NCBI GenBank assembly: GCA_021234155.1 | Contig: JAJEKV010000013.1 | Coordinates: 17,155,009 to 17,219,008, forward strand | Reading direction: 5' to 3' | Length of the DNA: 64,000 bases | Origin: Isoetes taiwanensis | Taxonomy: Eukaryota > Streptophyta > Lycopodiopsida > Isoetales > Isoetaceae | Shown: positions 26,950 to 38,868 of the stretch, piece after piece | Numbering within the stretch: position 1 is the stretch's first letter | How the letters are laid out: each line of letters opens with the position of its first letter | The notes under the pieces: generated by a model | Databases searched by the model: none | Told to the model about the DNA's origin: nothing | Seen by the model: the letters and a program-made list of their open reading frames with translations, nothing else | Position numbers and translations under genes: made by a program

Positions 26950-29900
26950 ATGACGAACCGCTTCGTGAACAAGCTTCCACCACCTTTTGTTGTCTCAAGC
27001 TCGTCTAGTTCGAGGACACGCTTGGGAACAACGTCATTTCTCTTGAAGACCAGGCATTCTCGGAGCTCCTACCTCTACTTCATCGTTATTTTGCTTCTCG
27101 AAGACACACCAGGAGTCCAGCCACGTAACGGACTTCCACCACCCTTCCAAGCCATCACCAAGTCACGTAGGCGGTGCGGCATCTCCTTCAAAAGCATCAC
27201 CACCGGTTGAACATGTTGCCACCACCCTTTGTTCCATCCCGGGACCACCCTACGAGAAGCTCCACAACAACGGCTGTTCAAGAACAAGCTACCCCCCCTC
27301 CCCCGTTTGTAGCCGCCCCCTTCATGCAAACATACAAGGAACCTGAGAAAGAAGAAGGCGTGAGATTCACTACAATTTCTCTCACGGGGACTTCACTACA
27401 AAGCGAGGACGATGCTCCGGCATGCACTCCTCTTCACACAACAACGGTTTGTGACACATGGATTTCAGAATTCAGTCCGCTCTAAAAGGAGATGTTTGCA
27501 AGAACTCCTTTTTCAAGATGGTACAAAACGGTGATGCCACAACCTCTTATGGGCCATCACCATCCTTTAATACTTATTACCCACTTTGTTAGGAACAACT
27601 TCCGTGGTCTCGTTTTCCTCTACAAGCACACCACTTTCGGAATGAGAGGAAGTCACCCCGAGTAGAAGCTTCGAAGGAAGATGAAGACACCAACGAGGAA
27701 CAAAGAGATTACATGTTCTCCGACCAACCTTCAAAGAAATTCAAGGTGGATTTTGGTTTGAGGGCGTGCTCCTCTGTAAGAAGAAGAAATCTTATGGATG
27801 AGCACAAAATGAGGAGACTTTTGAGAACTAAATGCTGCTCATTGGGTTGCATCAACATTAACATGGCTAAATTACGGCGGTTAGAGACAACTTCTGGTTC
27901 CATGACATTGGCGAGACGAATGCCTACTTAGCTTATCATGTAAGACCAGACCCGCAACACCTTCTTGCACTACATTAACCTTAGTGAAGAAGTTTGCGAG
28001 AAATGTTTTATGGTTGTCCACCGTTTAGGGTCCACGAGAATGTCTAGAATACATAAAAAGGCTGGACAAAAATCCGGCAATCGATGATCATTGTGGACCA
28101 AGAAGAGTTGTAACCATGCATGCCCTTCTTTGGCGTGTCATGGATGGAGAAATATTTGAGAGAAACATGTGAGAAGCTACCTAAACGACAACATGTATCA
28201 TTTTCGCGATAACATCACCAAAAAGATGTTTTTAATGAGTACAAAGAGACTTGTAATCGAGCTTCAAAGACATCTCTTACTCACACTTCACCGACCGTGG
28301 AAAAGTGAATTCGGTCTTGTGAAAATTCTAGAAAACATAGAATGTCCTGTTTGCTCAAGGTGTCGCGGAATTAAAGAGTCAACGAGAACCGCAAAAGCCG
28401 GAGGTCGAAAGAAGTAAGCTCATGTTCTCTAATCTCTCACTTGTTTTAAAGAAAATGCTTTGACCTGACTTCTTCTACGGATATTGTACCTTGAGAACCT
28501 TGCGGACATCGTGAACAACAAGCAGCAGAGAGAAGAAAGCTTGCCAAGCACAGAAAAAAAGCTCTTGAACGTCCACTGCAATACATGTCTGTTGTGATTG
28601 ATGGAATGGACCAAAAAAAAACAACTCCACCACATTTCTTGAACATTCCTAAAGATGTGCCAGAGGAATGTTTTGTTAAGGTCCACCTTGTAGGAGCTAT
28701 GGTCTTCAAAGGAAGTTTAAAGTGCAATGTATTTTTGACGTATCCAAACTTGCATGGTGACCCGAACCTCACAATTACAATTCTTAACAAGGTCCTGTGC
28801 GAGCAAGAGCAATTACCACCAGTGCTTTATCTGCAACTTGACAATACTACAAGGGAGAACAAGAATCATACACTCTTCGCGTACTGTGCCATGTTAGTGG
28901 AGCTAGGGATCTTTAGAAAAGTGAAGCTCGGTTTCTTACTTGTAGGTCACACTCATGATCAGATTGATCAAATGTTCGGCCAGATTTTAAATGTAGCCTT
29001 AGAAGGAAGAAGGCTTTTACGTCTTCCTTCTTTAGTTAATTATTGAAGATTCTTACACTCCTACTCCAATTGGTCGATCTTCTTAAAGAGATTGCTGATT
29101 TCGAGAGAGTTTGTTTTCTCTCAACGTTCAAGCGAGAGAACAAAGCTGTGAACAAGTTGAATGATCTCACCTTTCAACATCACATCAAGTTCTACTTGAA
29201 GGATGGCCAAAGCTTCTTACTGAGGAGAAGAAGTATACCACAACTAAAAATTTGGAGTCCACCGGAGGGATTACGCTTCCTTAAATATATTCCGGACACT
29301 TCCTTCATAGAGCGTCTTTGAGCAACTTCCTCTAAAAATCCTAAGGAGTCCAAGCGGAAGAAAAGTACCCCGAGTCATCCTTAAAAGCCATTGAAAAATG
29401 GAATTTCCTCAGGGCTTTAAGTACTTCTTAGAAGAAGATCGGATGTGGTGGAGTAATTTCTTTCTCGAACAGAAAATTGTTGTACAAAATATAGCTCTAA
29501 GACAGGTTGCAAGAACCATTTCAATGGCCCGACACCTTCCATCAACTGACAAAGACCGGGTCCAAGCAATGCTACATTTGCACTCGCAGAGAAGACGAGG
29601 AGGATCGAAGTCATGTACCCGGACCAAGATGGGAATGAGCCTCAAGGTAATATCACGTAAATTACCAAAGGTATGCTAATTGCTCTCTACCGAGGAGGAG
29701 GATGACAAAGGTCGGCCAGATTACGGATAGCAAAAGTGCTTGACGCAGCCAAGGGAAGAAGGCTTAGTCACTAAACTCAAGATTCATTGGCTTGCAATAC
29801 GAGAAAAATGCTTTTGAAGGTAGATATGAGTTAGAAATGAGAAGCCAAGGAAAAGGGAGAAAGTCCAAGAAGGTGGGTTGTAGGGACGAAATTTGAACCT

Positions 29901-30188
29901 TAATGACGTGACTATATTGTGCTATGATTTTAAATTGAAATCGACAATCGCCGCACTTGGAGGACTATCAATTTGCTTAAAAAAGCTTGTAATTACTGAA
30001 GAAGATGATGAAGAAGGTGGTGGCAATGCTTCAATCCTCTCGTTGATAGTGATGAGGAAGATAACTCAAGCACTTCCTCGAGTGACGTTGAAAGAAGTGA
30101 AGGTGATGACGATGGCATAAATGAATATGATGACGCCCCGGATCCCCTCTCATCACTCCTCACACTTTTGCACATAATCGAGTCTTAG
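26950..30188 (+). pseudogene. DUF7869-type transposase-like gene (decayed)
   Basis: The frame opens at MTNRFVNKLPPPF (26950). A Ser/Pro-rich region follows, then a Cys-containing segment (about 27770-27900) and a zinc-finger-like CPVCSRCRG (about 28345). The core domain has VVIDGMDQKKTTPPHF (28585 on), LYLQLDNTTRENKNH (about 28826) and LLVGHTHDQIDQMFG (about 28940). These are the hallmarks of DUF7869 proteins and fit an RNase H-like fold with acidic residues at VIDGMD, LQLDN and DQID. The C-terminal half continues through 29043-29321 and 29398-29679. The chain ends in an acidic tail, DSDEEDNSSTSSSDVERSEG..., to a TAG at 30186-30188. Frame jumps near 28500, 29040 and 29700 show decay, unless introns account for them. 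It is inferred to be the transposase of the surrounding element. Confidence 0.8.
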
Positions 30189-30619
30189 AAAAAAGATCAG
30201 AATTTTGCATGTGAATATGAAGATTCTATCTTCAAATTTTGAGAATACTACATACTTCAATTTTTTGTTAAATATTTTTATCCTCTGAAATTAGAGTTTC
30301 TCTCTTAAAACATACTTTAAGAACATTCTATTTGCTAAGAAAAGTGACACTTTAAAAAAGGCAATTCTTTCGTTGCAAAAAAAAATTAGTCATTTGGGGG
30401 GGTCAAAATAGAATTTCATGCATCTTTTTTTTTAACCTCGTTTTACCCCCTTTTTTGTTAAAAAAAAAGGAATCTTTGAGGAATATTCCTTTTGCTCTCG
30501 TTTCAATGATTTGCTCCCGTTTAATACGCAACTTTGTTGGTAGGCTAAATGGCAATATCAGGGTTCAATTCCCTGCACATGTTGGGCTATCTAATGTATA
30601 CACTAATATGTTGATGGTA

Positions 30620-31070
30620 GGCGTGCTCTAGATTTTGATGCTAGATCTGACTTTAAGTCTGACACATAACGTACTCAATATTGACTTTAATTTTGATGCA
30701 ATTTCGATGCTAATTCTCACACTAATTTTGACGATAGGGCTGCTCTACAGTCTGAGGCTAGATCTGACTCTAATTCTGATACATAGTTGACTCTATTTTG
30801 ACTTTAATTTTGATGCAATTATGATGCTAATTTTGACTCTAATTTTGACGATAGGGCTACTCTAATTCTGATGCTGGATATGACTCTACGTCTGACACAA
30901 AACTGACTCAATTTTGACTCTAACTTTGATGCAATACTGATGCTAACTTTGACTTTGATTTTGATGCCAACTTGACGCTAATTCTGACTGTAATTTTACC
31001 TCTAATATTGACGCAAATTCTTGACTCTAATTTTGATGCTAACTTCTGACGTTAATTCTGATGTTTCAAA
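30620..31070. repeat. Minisatellite of GACTCTAATTTT-like units with a ~117 bp higher-order period
   Basis: About 450 bp built of 11-13 bp variants (GACTCTAATTTT, GATGCTAATTCT, GACACATAACT). A larger cycle that starts with GCTCTA...GATGCTAGATCTGAC recurs at about 30624, 30742 and 30858. It directly follows the TTAA border of the 8.3 kb transposon. No long open frame. Confidence 0.85.
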
Positions 31071-31169
31071 AACAGAACGTAGAGTTAGCTCTAGTGTCAG
31101 CTGTAATGTCAATCTAGGGGTTTTCTCTTATTTTTTGTGTTTAAGTTTATAACTAAGGTCTGAATCTAA

Positions 31170-32340
31170 AATTGACTCTAATAACCCCTTCCTCTTGTAT
31201 GCACAATGTCATCTTTCATGATGGGCCAGAATTCCACAACGAATTCTGGCGAAAACCCATCAATTTCTAAATTCTTGCCATGTTTCATATTTTTCAAAGT
31301 CTCAAAAATTTCTGAGAAGCTAGACCTCAATTCAATCATGCTCCATAATTTCACCAGGATCCTCAATCATGTCAAAAACTGCCTGAATATTGATCTCGTC
31401 GTTAGCTGACTCCTGAAAAAGATTAGTGTAGAACTCTTAAAAGGCTGAAGCATTAGTCTTTTCTTCTGTAGTGATAGTGCCCTGGTCTACTTTCAGCTGG
31501 GTGATAGAATTATTGATCATTCTATTTTTGGCTACTTTAAAAAAGAGCCTAGAACTCTCATGGTCCAACTGGTTATACATCTTGATTTTGCTTCTGGGCG
31601 CCATTCCTTTGACTCGATGCTCCTCAAGAGTTTTGATCTAGATTTCCAATTGTTCTTTCCTCTGATGCAAGAGGTCATCCTTGGGTTTAGTCTCTAATTG
31701 AGATATAACATCCTTAATTTGTTCTAGAAGCTTCACTTTAGATGCTTTTTTCTCTTCTGCAAATTTCTTTCCCCATTGTTTAACCCAGTTTATAACTTTC
31801 AATGCTGGCCAATTTTGGGCAGAGAAACATAGAAAACAATAAAGTCTTGGCAGAAAACCTTCATTTGCAAGAAAGTAGTGTTGAACTTAAGGGGTTTGTT
31901 CTTCCCTTTAATTTCTGCCACTAATCTCTAGTGTCAAGGAAATGGGGTTGATGGTCAGAGATTGTGCTGGCAATATCCCCAGTGGCAATGCAATTATCTA
32001 ACCAACTAGCAGAGGTATTATGGATATAGAATCTATCCAACATACAGAAGGTTCTTTGATCCCCTTTCCATTTATTGCTCTAAGAGAATTTGGTGTTAGA
32101 AGAGGGGACATATACCAAATCCTGATTAGTCATCCAATTGTTCCAAATGTACCTTTCATTCTTGAACATGTTGACTTTGTTCCTCAATTTCATATCCCAA
32201 TGAGGGGTATTGTTAAGAACCCCACCAATAACCCAATTATCCACCTGCTATTGTGTAGACATTCAGTTATCAATTGCTAGCCATATAGGCTCCCTCTCGT
32301 GGGTCAATAGAGGCATATATGTTCACGAAAACCCCGTAAT
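31170..32340 (-). mobile_element. Degenerate LINE (endonuclease end to start of reverse transcriptase)
   Basis: Minus-strand translation gives the end of an apurinic endonuclease domain with ISDHQP (31948-31962), preceded by WMTNQDLVY and MLDRFYIHNTSASWL. The usual linker follows, with KIKMYNQLDHESSRLFFKVAKNR and TITTEEKTNASAF (about 31600-31440). Then comes the beginning of reverse transcriptase, IFETLKNMKHGKNLEIDGFS (31178-31366). Stops and frameshifts are frequent. The RT catalytic core is missing, so it is a 3'-truncated or interrupted, dead copy. Confidence 0.8.
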
Positions 32341-33629
32341 TTAAAGAGTAACACAAATCCATCTATTGGAGAGGGTGGTGAAAGTGTTAACCATCTGATA
32401 GTTGTACTAAAAGGTTGTAAGTCCACCTTTTGTTTTTTCAAACATGTCATGCAATGATAGCCCGTGGGGTTTAAACCTTGGCGAGGAATTTATCGCGGCA
32501 GCCAAGGCCGCCGCAAACATTTATCTTCCCCTGCTTTGTGTCAGTTTAGAATCCAAATATTCTAATAACTCTACCTAAAGAATGAATAAGTTACACGAAT
32601 ACTTGTATTTTAAATGTCTTTGTACCACTAGCAAAGCGAGCTTGAAACATATAAGATTTGCAAAAATTGTTCTATCGTATTACTACATAAATATCCTTTT
32701 GTTTAAGACAGGCAAGTTCATTCAAATATAACTCCATTCTAAGACAACAACACCCACCTATATTACACCATGCAAAGCCCATTCATAGAGAATGTTCATT
32801 TGATTTGAAGATAAAGAATTATGGAAAACAATGAGATCCAAATATCAAGGTAATAATATTGTAGCCTTGGTTCTCTAAAGGTTAGCGTTCTGTCATTAGT
32901 GACAGAAATGTGTTTCATATGCTTCGATGGGTTTATTGCTATAGATGGAATTGAATTTGCAAATAGAAACTAATTTGCCAAAATGGAACTTGGATGTAAT
33001 GTTAAAAAAATAGTGCTCAAAAACTATGTAATAACTCTGGCACCACCGCCCATAACCGAAGCCATCAGAAGACAATTTTTAACAAAGAAGAATCGATATT
33101 ATTTTTTGAAATAGAGTCTTTCCTTGAGAAAGTCGATCAAAGATAGCTAGCCCGAGATATGCAAGACATTAGGCTATCCGCCACTATACTGGAATTTTGA
33201 AGTGAATGATAAAAACTTTGGCATCCATTAGGCCAATGTAAATATTATTTAAGCTCGCCTAACAATGTTTGTCGCCTAACAATGTTTGTCGTCTAAGCAT
33301 ACACGAAAGCACCATCTCGCAATACCCTTAGCTCACCAAGTAGCCATATGTATCATATTGCTAAAAATCTAATAGAGCTCAATGTCTCATTCAATCTAAA
33401 CTATAAATCAGTGTTGTTAAAATGCCAATATGTAAACCTTCTAGGCATCTACAACTGGCCAATTCTAAAAGCATAGGATTAAGGTTGCCTTGATATTTCT
33501 TAAAGTGTTTTTTTTTTTCTCGTCATGTTATGCCTTAATATAATGCGATGTAATAGTGGATGCAAGCCTAGAAGAGTCTAGCCGCGAAATGCAACAGTGC
33601 TCTAAGCATGCAAATAACATTATAAATAA
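32341..33629. other. Intergenic, nothing recognised
   Basis: AT-rich DNA with a T-run near 33509-33518 and a 16 bp sequence, TCATGTTATGCCTTAA (33523-33538), that recurs at 38551-38566 beyond the next element. Confidence 0.5.
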
Positions 33630-35086
33630 GGGTGTAAAATCGCTAGTGGGGTACAACTTTTGGCGAAGCCGCTTAAGCACTTTTAAGTGCCGAAAACTCG
33701 CGGACGCCGAAGTCCGCCACACACCCTTCTCCCTCCTTTTTCCCCGGGTGCGAAAACTCAGGACGTTGTTTCATCGCTGATGATGGAGGCATGGAGCGAT
33801 GATGATTTTCAAAGATCGAGGTTCAGGCAATTGGGGTGAAGCCCCACGAGGAAGAAACTTGGTTGGAAAATAATGTCACCGGATCGAGATTGGGATTCGC
33901 TTTGGACAAAGAAGTTGAACAAGGGAAAGATAAAATGGCACTGCGGCAAAGGAGCATCTTCAAGAGAAGTTGGAAACACTCACCAAAAAATCTACAAGAA
34001 TTGTCACAATAAAGAAGTAAGAAAGCAACTAGCCCTTGCTTTTGCGCTTGAAAAATTGCACTAGATCAATAGTTGCACCCGAGGAACACAAAGTAAACCG
34101 GGCTGCATTTGTCGCGGTAAATGCCAAAGATACCACAACAATAGACAAGTAAAAAAACAGAGGCATATGTTGTAGCACATGTTAGGAAAAACTGAAATGA
34201 AGGCAAAGCCAAAGGTGGCAAAATGGATCAAATGAGATCGCTGGGCATGTGATGAAAACATAAAAATCTTAGAGAATGCAAAAGATGAGATTGGAAAATC
34301 AGTTTTGCTTATCACAAAGAATCTGGAAGCAAAGAGGGAAGTGAGCTGAAAGGCAATGAGAAGGCCTAATCCAAACCGTGAGTTGGAGGCGAAATTAAAG
34401 ATTTGGAGCAGATCGTCTGTGATGGAAACTTGGCACAGAACAAGGTACAAAAGCAATGAACCCTATATCCGCTAATGAGCAAGTCAAATGTAAAATCAAA
34501 CTTGAGGAGGAGTTAAAAGTTCTCAAGAAGAAAGAGACTTCAGATTTCTACATAAACAATTTAGGAAGCTGAAAATGGATACTCCTCGCAACATTTACCA
34601 TCTCTACTATTATAATGAGATAAGTTGTTAGTGCAAGATCCATTTTATACATGTTCAAAGATATGGTGGTGGAATTCCCTAAAGCTTAAAAAGTTAAGTT
34701 TAGCAATCGAATTGCCAACATGAGTATCATATAGCTTGTTGTTCATTGTTGAGAGGAGAACAATGTATTCATGGTTGCCCCGAAAGGTGCCGTGTGTATT
34801 TGACGAAGTTAGGTTTTGGCCATCTTGCGTGTGTGCTTCAAATAGTGCACCAAAAAAGGATGTGTTAATCCGCCCCGCATTGAGGTCTCACCCTGGCTGT
34901 GGTTCAAAGAAGGACAATGGTTCCATTTGAAGATGCACAACACCGCAAAGTCCTATAGGAGTACAAATCAATTGTGACTGATTTGAATGTAACAAAGAGA
35001 ACCACCACCACCACCCAAGAAGTCAGCCCAAGAAGCTATAGAAAAAGTCAGAAAGTCAAGACTAATTGTAAACACAAAGACCAACC

Positions 35087-36250
35087 GTGGAAAGAACAAA
35101 AGACCCGAGTGTACACACTGAAGCACTTAAAGAAGTTGAGGGAGTAATTCCATCGGATGAGGGCAACTTGGGTGAATTTTTGCCAAAAGGAAAGGGCAGA
35201 AGAATAAAGAGGGATAAGCTGGAGGATAGCAAAGAAGTTGTTCAGGCTACAAGAAAGAGAACAAGAAGTAGCTATGCTAAAGATGCAGGAAGCAGTCTCA
35301 ATCATGGCACCACACCTATCGAAGTGTGTTCTGAAGAAAATGCAGAATCAGGCCCTCAAGTTTCAGGTGAGCCTGATCTTCAACAAGTGATTGATACCCT
35401 TAATAAACCTGGAAAGTCAGTGTGGAAATTGCTGGCCAAGGCCACAACTTGATGTTGCTTAAAACATTGAATATTATTGATTTTTTTGTTGTTGCATTCA
35501 CTGTAGGATTACCAGTTGATTCTGTTAGGTCAGAGAATCCTGCTATTGATACATAAAGGTTTCCACATTCAACCCATTTTTCATTTTCATCTTCATCTAT
35601 TTATTCATTTAGTAATTCCTGCTTGTAAAATGTATTCGGGGATGTTCCAACGCATTTAAATATTGATTTGGCAAAGAAAAGATAAACTCATTGTCTTGGA
35701 TTTAAATGGTGTGTTGGTAAAAAACTTTGGTGCAAATGAACACATACGCTTTGGAATCGTGGATTGACAATGACATGCACCAGCGTAAAGAAAGTGATAT
35801 TCCGCACTGGGCGAGATTCTTCTTGAAGACTTTGTTACGTATGTTGTGTTGGTATATGGTCATCAATGCAACTCTCTAATGTGGAAGATGTGCCGCAAGT
35901 ACTATGTCCGCATTTGGGGACGGATTTCTATTTGTATGAATGTGTAAAGACCAGTTTTCACCACACCCTAACAAACCCGGCTGTCCACCATGATGAAGCC
36001 ACTTGGAAAAAATATATGAGTCATACCCAAGATTCAAAGGTAAGACTTTGCTTCTTGATGATTCATTATACAAGTCTTACCTTAGCAGTCCCCGGAAACT
36101 TCGCTAGTACCGTGATTCAAGATGGATGTCCGCGGATGTGCTAACAAGACTCACCCCAAAGATAGAAGAAATACTGCAGGCCAAGACTGAGGAAAAAATG
36201 AAGTTACTGGTGAAGAACACACACGATGCAAGCCCCGCCTATGACAAGAT
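35087..36250 (+). pseudogene. FCP1/NLI-type CTD-phosphatase-like gene, decayed
   Basis: A lysine-rich, low-complexity segment (35087-35452) precedes the phosphatase part, which begins KLIVLDLNGVLV (LDLNGVLV at 35696). The nucleophile motif thus has the DLNG form common in plant FCP1-homology proteins. A stop follows after about 23 codons. The chain resumes in other frames as QLSNVEDVPQVLCPHLGTDF, YLYECVKTSF and HHDEATWKKY (35866-36030), then LLLDDSLYKSYLSSPR (about 36045), the second HAD motif. Several frameshifts and stops make it non-functional. Proteins of this family dephosphorylate phosphoserine, for example in the RNA polymerase II tail. It lies inside the 4.9 kb transposon and converges on the transposase remnant, so it may be a captured host gene or a standard element gene. 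Confidence 0.7.
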
Positions 36251-36257
36251 AGAAAGA

Positions 36258-38347
36258 TTATGAAGCTATGCTTGGAAAGACTTTCTGGAAAACAATTGCA
36301 GTTGTGCACCCTTGTGAATGAGGAATTGGAGAAGGTTTATGGTGATGAACTTTGTCATCCTCCATTACTGTGATTAAGCCTGAGACATTTATGATTATTG
36401 GCCTGATTGTCATTAAGCCAGTACTCCAAACCCAATGCTTCTCATACTCTATTTCCTGTTCCTTAAGCCATGCAACATGCTTTTGTAGGCAGTGTTCCAC
36501 AAATAATGAGTCATGCACTTTATCATCAGAAATGTAAAAGTGAGTCTCTTTTATGATCTTCCTACCATTGTTGAGTCTATTCCTGATCTGCTCCAATCTT
36601 CTGTTCTTTTTTTCTTCTTTGGACAGTCTTCTTCTGTCTGCACAGGAACAGGAATATCAACACTTTTGTCATGTCTATATATTATGTGAACAAGTATAGA
36701 AACTTGGTCTGTATGCCAGTGCATTGACTGGGGCTCATTCTGGATCTTGATGCTGTAATTTTCTGCAAAGTCAATAACAGATACAATTGTATCTTCTGGA
36801 AATGATGACACACACTGTTTAAACTGATTGGCCTGCCAATGTGCTATGTAATTGTGTGGAACAAAATCTGATATTACCTTCTTCACATCCTCTTGAAACT
36901 CTTTGGGACTTCTCTCATTCTGTACTAATCTTAAGACATGTTTGTACCTCAAAGCCTTTCTTGGATCCCTGAATTCTCTGTCCTAGTCCACAGGTTGCTT
37001 TTCAAATGTCTTCCAAGTAACTAGTAATGAACCCGTGCCATCCATTTCCTGTGGACATTTTCTAATTCTATCCAACCCACATTTTTTACACGCCAACATC
37101 AAGCGCTTATGATCATACCACTCCTCATCATCACCTTTGCTTGCACCACTTGTCTCCATAAATCACCGGTGCACTTGATTGTATGCTCCTTGGCTGCACA
37201 TTCCGGGCCGTGGGCCACAAATCTCACAAGGTAGCTTGTAATTGTCATGAACTCCACCCGATTTTCTCAGCCGTTCAATCCATGCATGATCTATTCAAAT
37301 TTCAAGTGGTAGATGCAACAACATGTATGCCTCTCACGATCCTCCTTACAAAACTCTGTTTCAACCTCTCAAAGTCTCAAGAATGCAATTTTGATATGAG
37401 GATTCTCCCTCTAAACCTCGAGGTAGAATTGCAACCGCAGTAGGGAAATCGCGGTGAATGCCAAATAAATGCTACATATAATGAACCCTACAATATAGGA
37501 TGAATACTTGGCTGACTTCAAGAAGGTGAATTGATGTTCCATCTTTATTCATGTCTCTCGATACATACCTCCTCACGCCTTTTCTTGTATGGAGAAACTC
37601 TTGTATTTTCTCGGCCCTTAACTTGAGAACAGCTTCTCTATTGTAATCTAACATGCTATCCATCCGCTTCCTCCTCCTGAGCATTGACCAAGGTCACCCT
37701 TCTTTGAAAAGCACTTGAAATTGTTTTTCTGGGGATGCCGAGCAATCAATCGCATTACGCTTTGATTCAATGGCTTGACACCATTTGTACCGCTGCGCCA
37801 TTATCGTGGTGGACTTCCTTGCACAAAGCATGTCATGATTCCTCTTATACTTATGTTCTTGCATTGTTTCCTTCAAATTCTTCACCATTTGCTCAGGATG
37901 GGGCCATAGTAACCTCGCTTAGATTTTTTTATAGAAGTAATTGGTAAATCCCTTGCCCTCCAAAGAAGACCTGCCAAGGACTGGCCTTTGTCATTGTCAT
38001 CAACATTTGTACTAATTTGTTGAATACTTCAAAAATTTCTCCCGAAAAGTTCTCTTATTCCGCGGTCACTCGGGCCTCAATTTCTTATTCTTCTTTTGAA
38101 GGCTAATCTTTAGAAGGGGAATTCTTCTTCATTGCTACCTTCTTTGCATACAATCTCCGCCTCGATCTCTCTTCCTTGCTATATCAATGGCTTTGTAAAG
38201 TGAACGGGAGAGGAATTGGGTTTCATCTATCCCGATTGTATTGCAAAATTGGTGAGGGCAAATTGTTGAATTTCTGTTCGTGCAATTCTTGGAAACAATT
38301 AGTCCCTCCATTTTGCTTGAATTAAGATGGGTTAGCCCGCCATCCAC
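36258..38347 (-). pseudogene. RNase H-like transposase-type protein, decayed
   Basis: Minus-strand pieces line up in order. They are GIDETQFLSRSLYKAI (about 38250), RAEKIQEFLHTRKGVRRYVSRD with a coil-like basic N-part (37684-37472), and a Cys/His-containing region (37300-37080). The best-preserved block is RSPKEFQEDVKKVISDFVPH...VSVIDFAENYS...HWHTDQVSILVHI (36952-36551). ISDDKVHDSLFVEHCLQKH and HWVWSTG (36530-36440) follow. VIDFAEN and the ...WVWS(D)G block resemble the first and second acidic motifs of a large, poorly named transposase-like family found in plants and animals. Here the second acidic residue appears lost (WSTG). Stops and shifts are frequent. Confidence 0.65.
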
Positions 38348-38868
38348 TTAATATGGCGGCTACGTGCATTCATGTTTCCCGCACCATTCAAGCTCATGAT
38401 TCTCTCAAACCGCCATTTGATTTGCCAAGACCCTACATGTCAATTGATCAATCATGCACGTCGTGTTTAAAACGCACCGATTTTAAGCACTTGTAAGCGG
38501 CGTCCGGACGGTGATTTCTGCTACCCAGTACCGATTTTGCACCCATAAGATCATGTTATGCCTTAAGATCATAATATATAGCAATGCTTGCGAGCATAGC
38601 GAACTCCAACTGCAAGCATTACTCCACCTAGGCATATATAACAACTGACATCTCATGTAGCATTTCATGCACGGTATACACAACAATAATAACCTATATA
38701 ATACAGCAAAACAAAAGCCACAATATAGTAGCAGAGCATCTACATGACAGGAACAACATACAACGTTATTACCTAGCAAACACTGGCTATAAGCAAGCAT
38801 ATCTACCAGGTCTGTAAAACTTACACTGTACACTAGCGTATCTACCTGGCAGCTTGCTATCTTATGCG

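Larger units (their letters stand above)
22254..30520. mobile_element. 8.3 kb DNA transposon with DUF7869 transposase and ParB-methyltransferase genes
   Basis: The flanks carry TTAA on both sides (22250-22253 and 30521-30524). The termini read ATGGGAG on the left and, on the minus strand, ACGGGAG on the right. A subterminal inverted repeat, CAAAGATTCC, lies at 22280-22289 and as its complement at 30469-30478. Inside are two divergent genes: a DUF7869-type transposase (26950-30188, plus) and a ParB-like/DNA methyltransferase fusion (22798-26165, minus). A TTAA target duplication is known for the Kolobok and piggyBac superfamilies. I do not assign this element to either from sequence alone. The termini are short and AT-rich, so the exact borders are less certain than the gene content. 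Confidence 0.72.
33630..38544. mobile_element. 4.9 kb DNA transposon with FCP1-like gene and RNase H-like transposase
   Basis: The left end GGGTGTAAAATCGCTA and the right end, on the minus strand, GGGTGCAAAATCGGTA are inverted repeats with two mismatches in 16; weaker similarity continues inward. ATAA lies on both sides (33626-33629 and 38545-38548), a possible 4 bp target duplication. Both ends carry a nearby AAGCACTT motif and a GCGGACGCC/GGCGTCCGG-like patch. The cargo is a plus-strand FCP1-type phosphatase fragment (ending about 36250) and a minus-strand transposase remnant (about 38350-36258), tail to tail. I do not know the superfamily. Confidence 0.65.

Noticed and set aside
30530-30600. 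tRNA-like B box GGTTCAATTCC with an upstream A-box-like string
   Set aside because: The spacing between the boxes is too short and no cloverleaf or acceptor stem forms.
34061-34456. 131-codon open frame on the minus strand inside the second transposon
   Set aside because: Antisense to a lysine-rich plus-strand stretch. The hydrophobic, Phe-rich reading is typical of such antisense frames.
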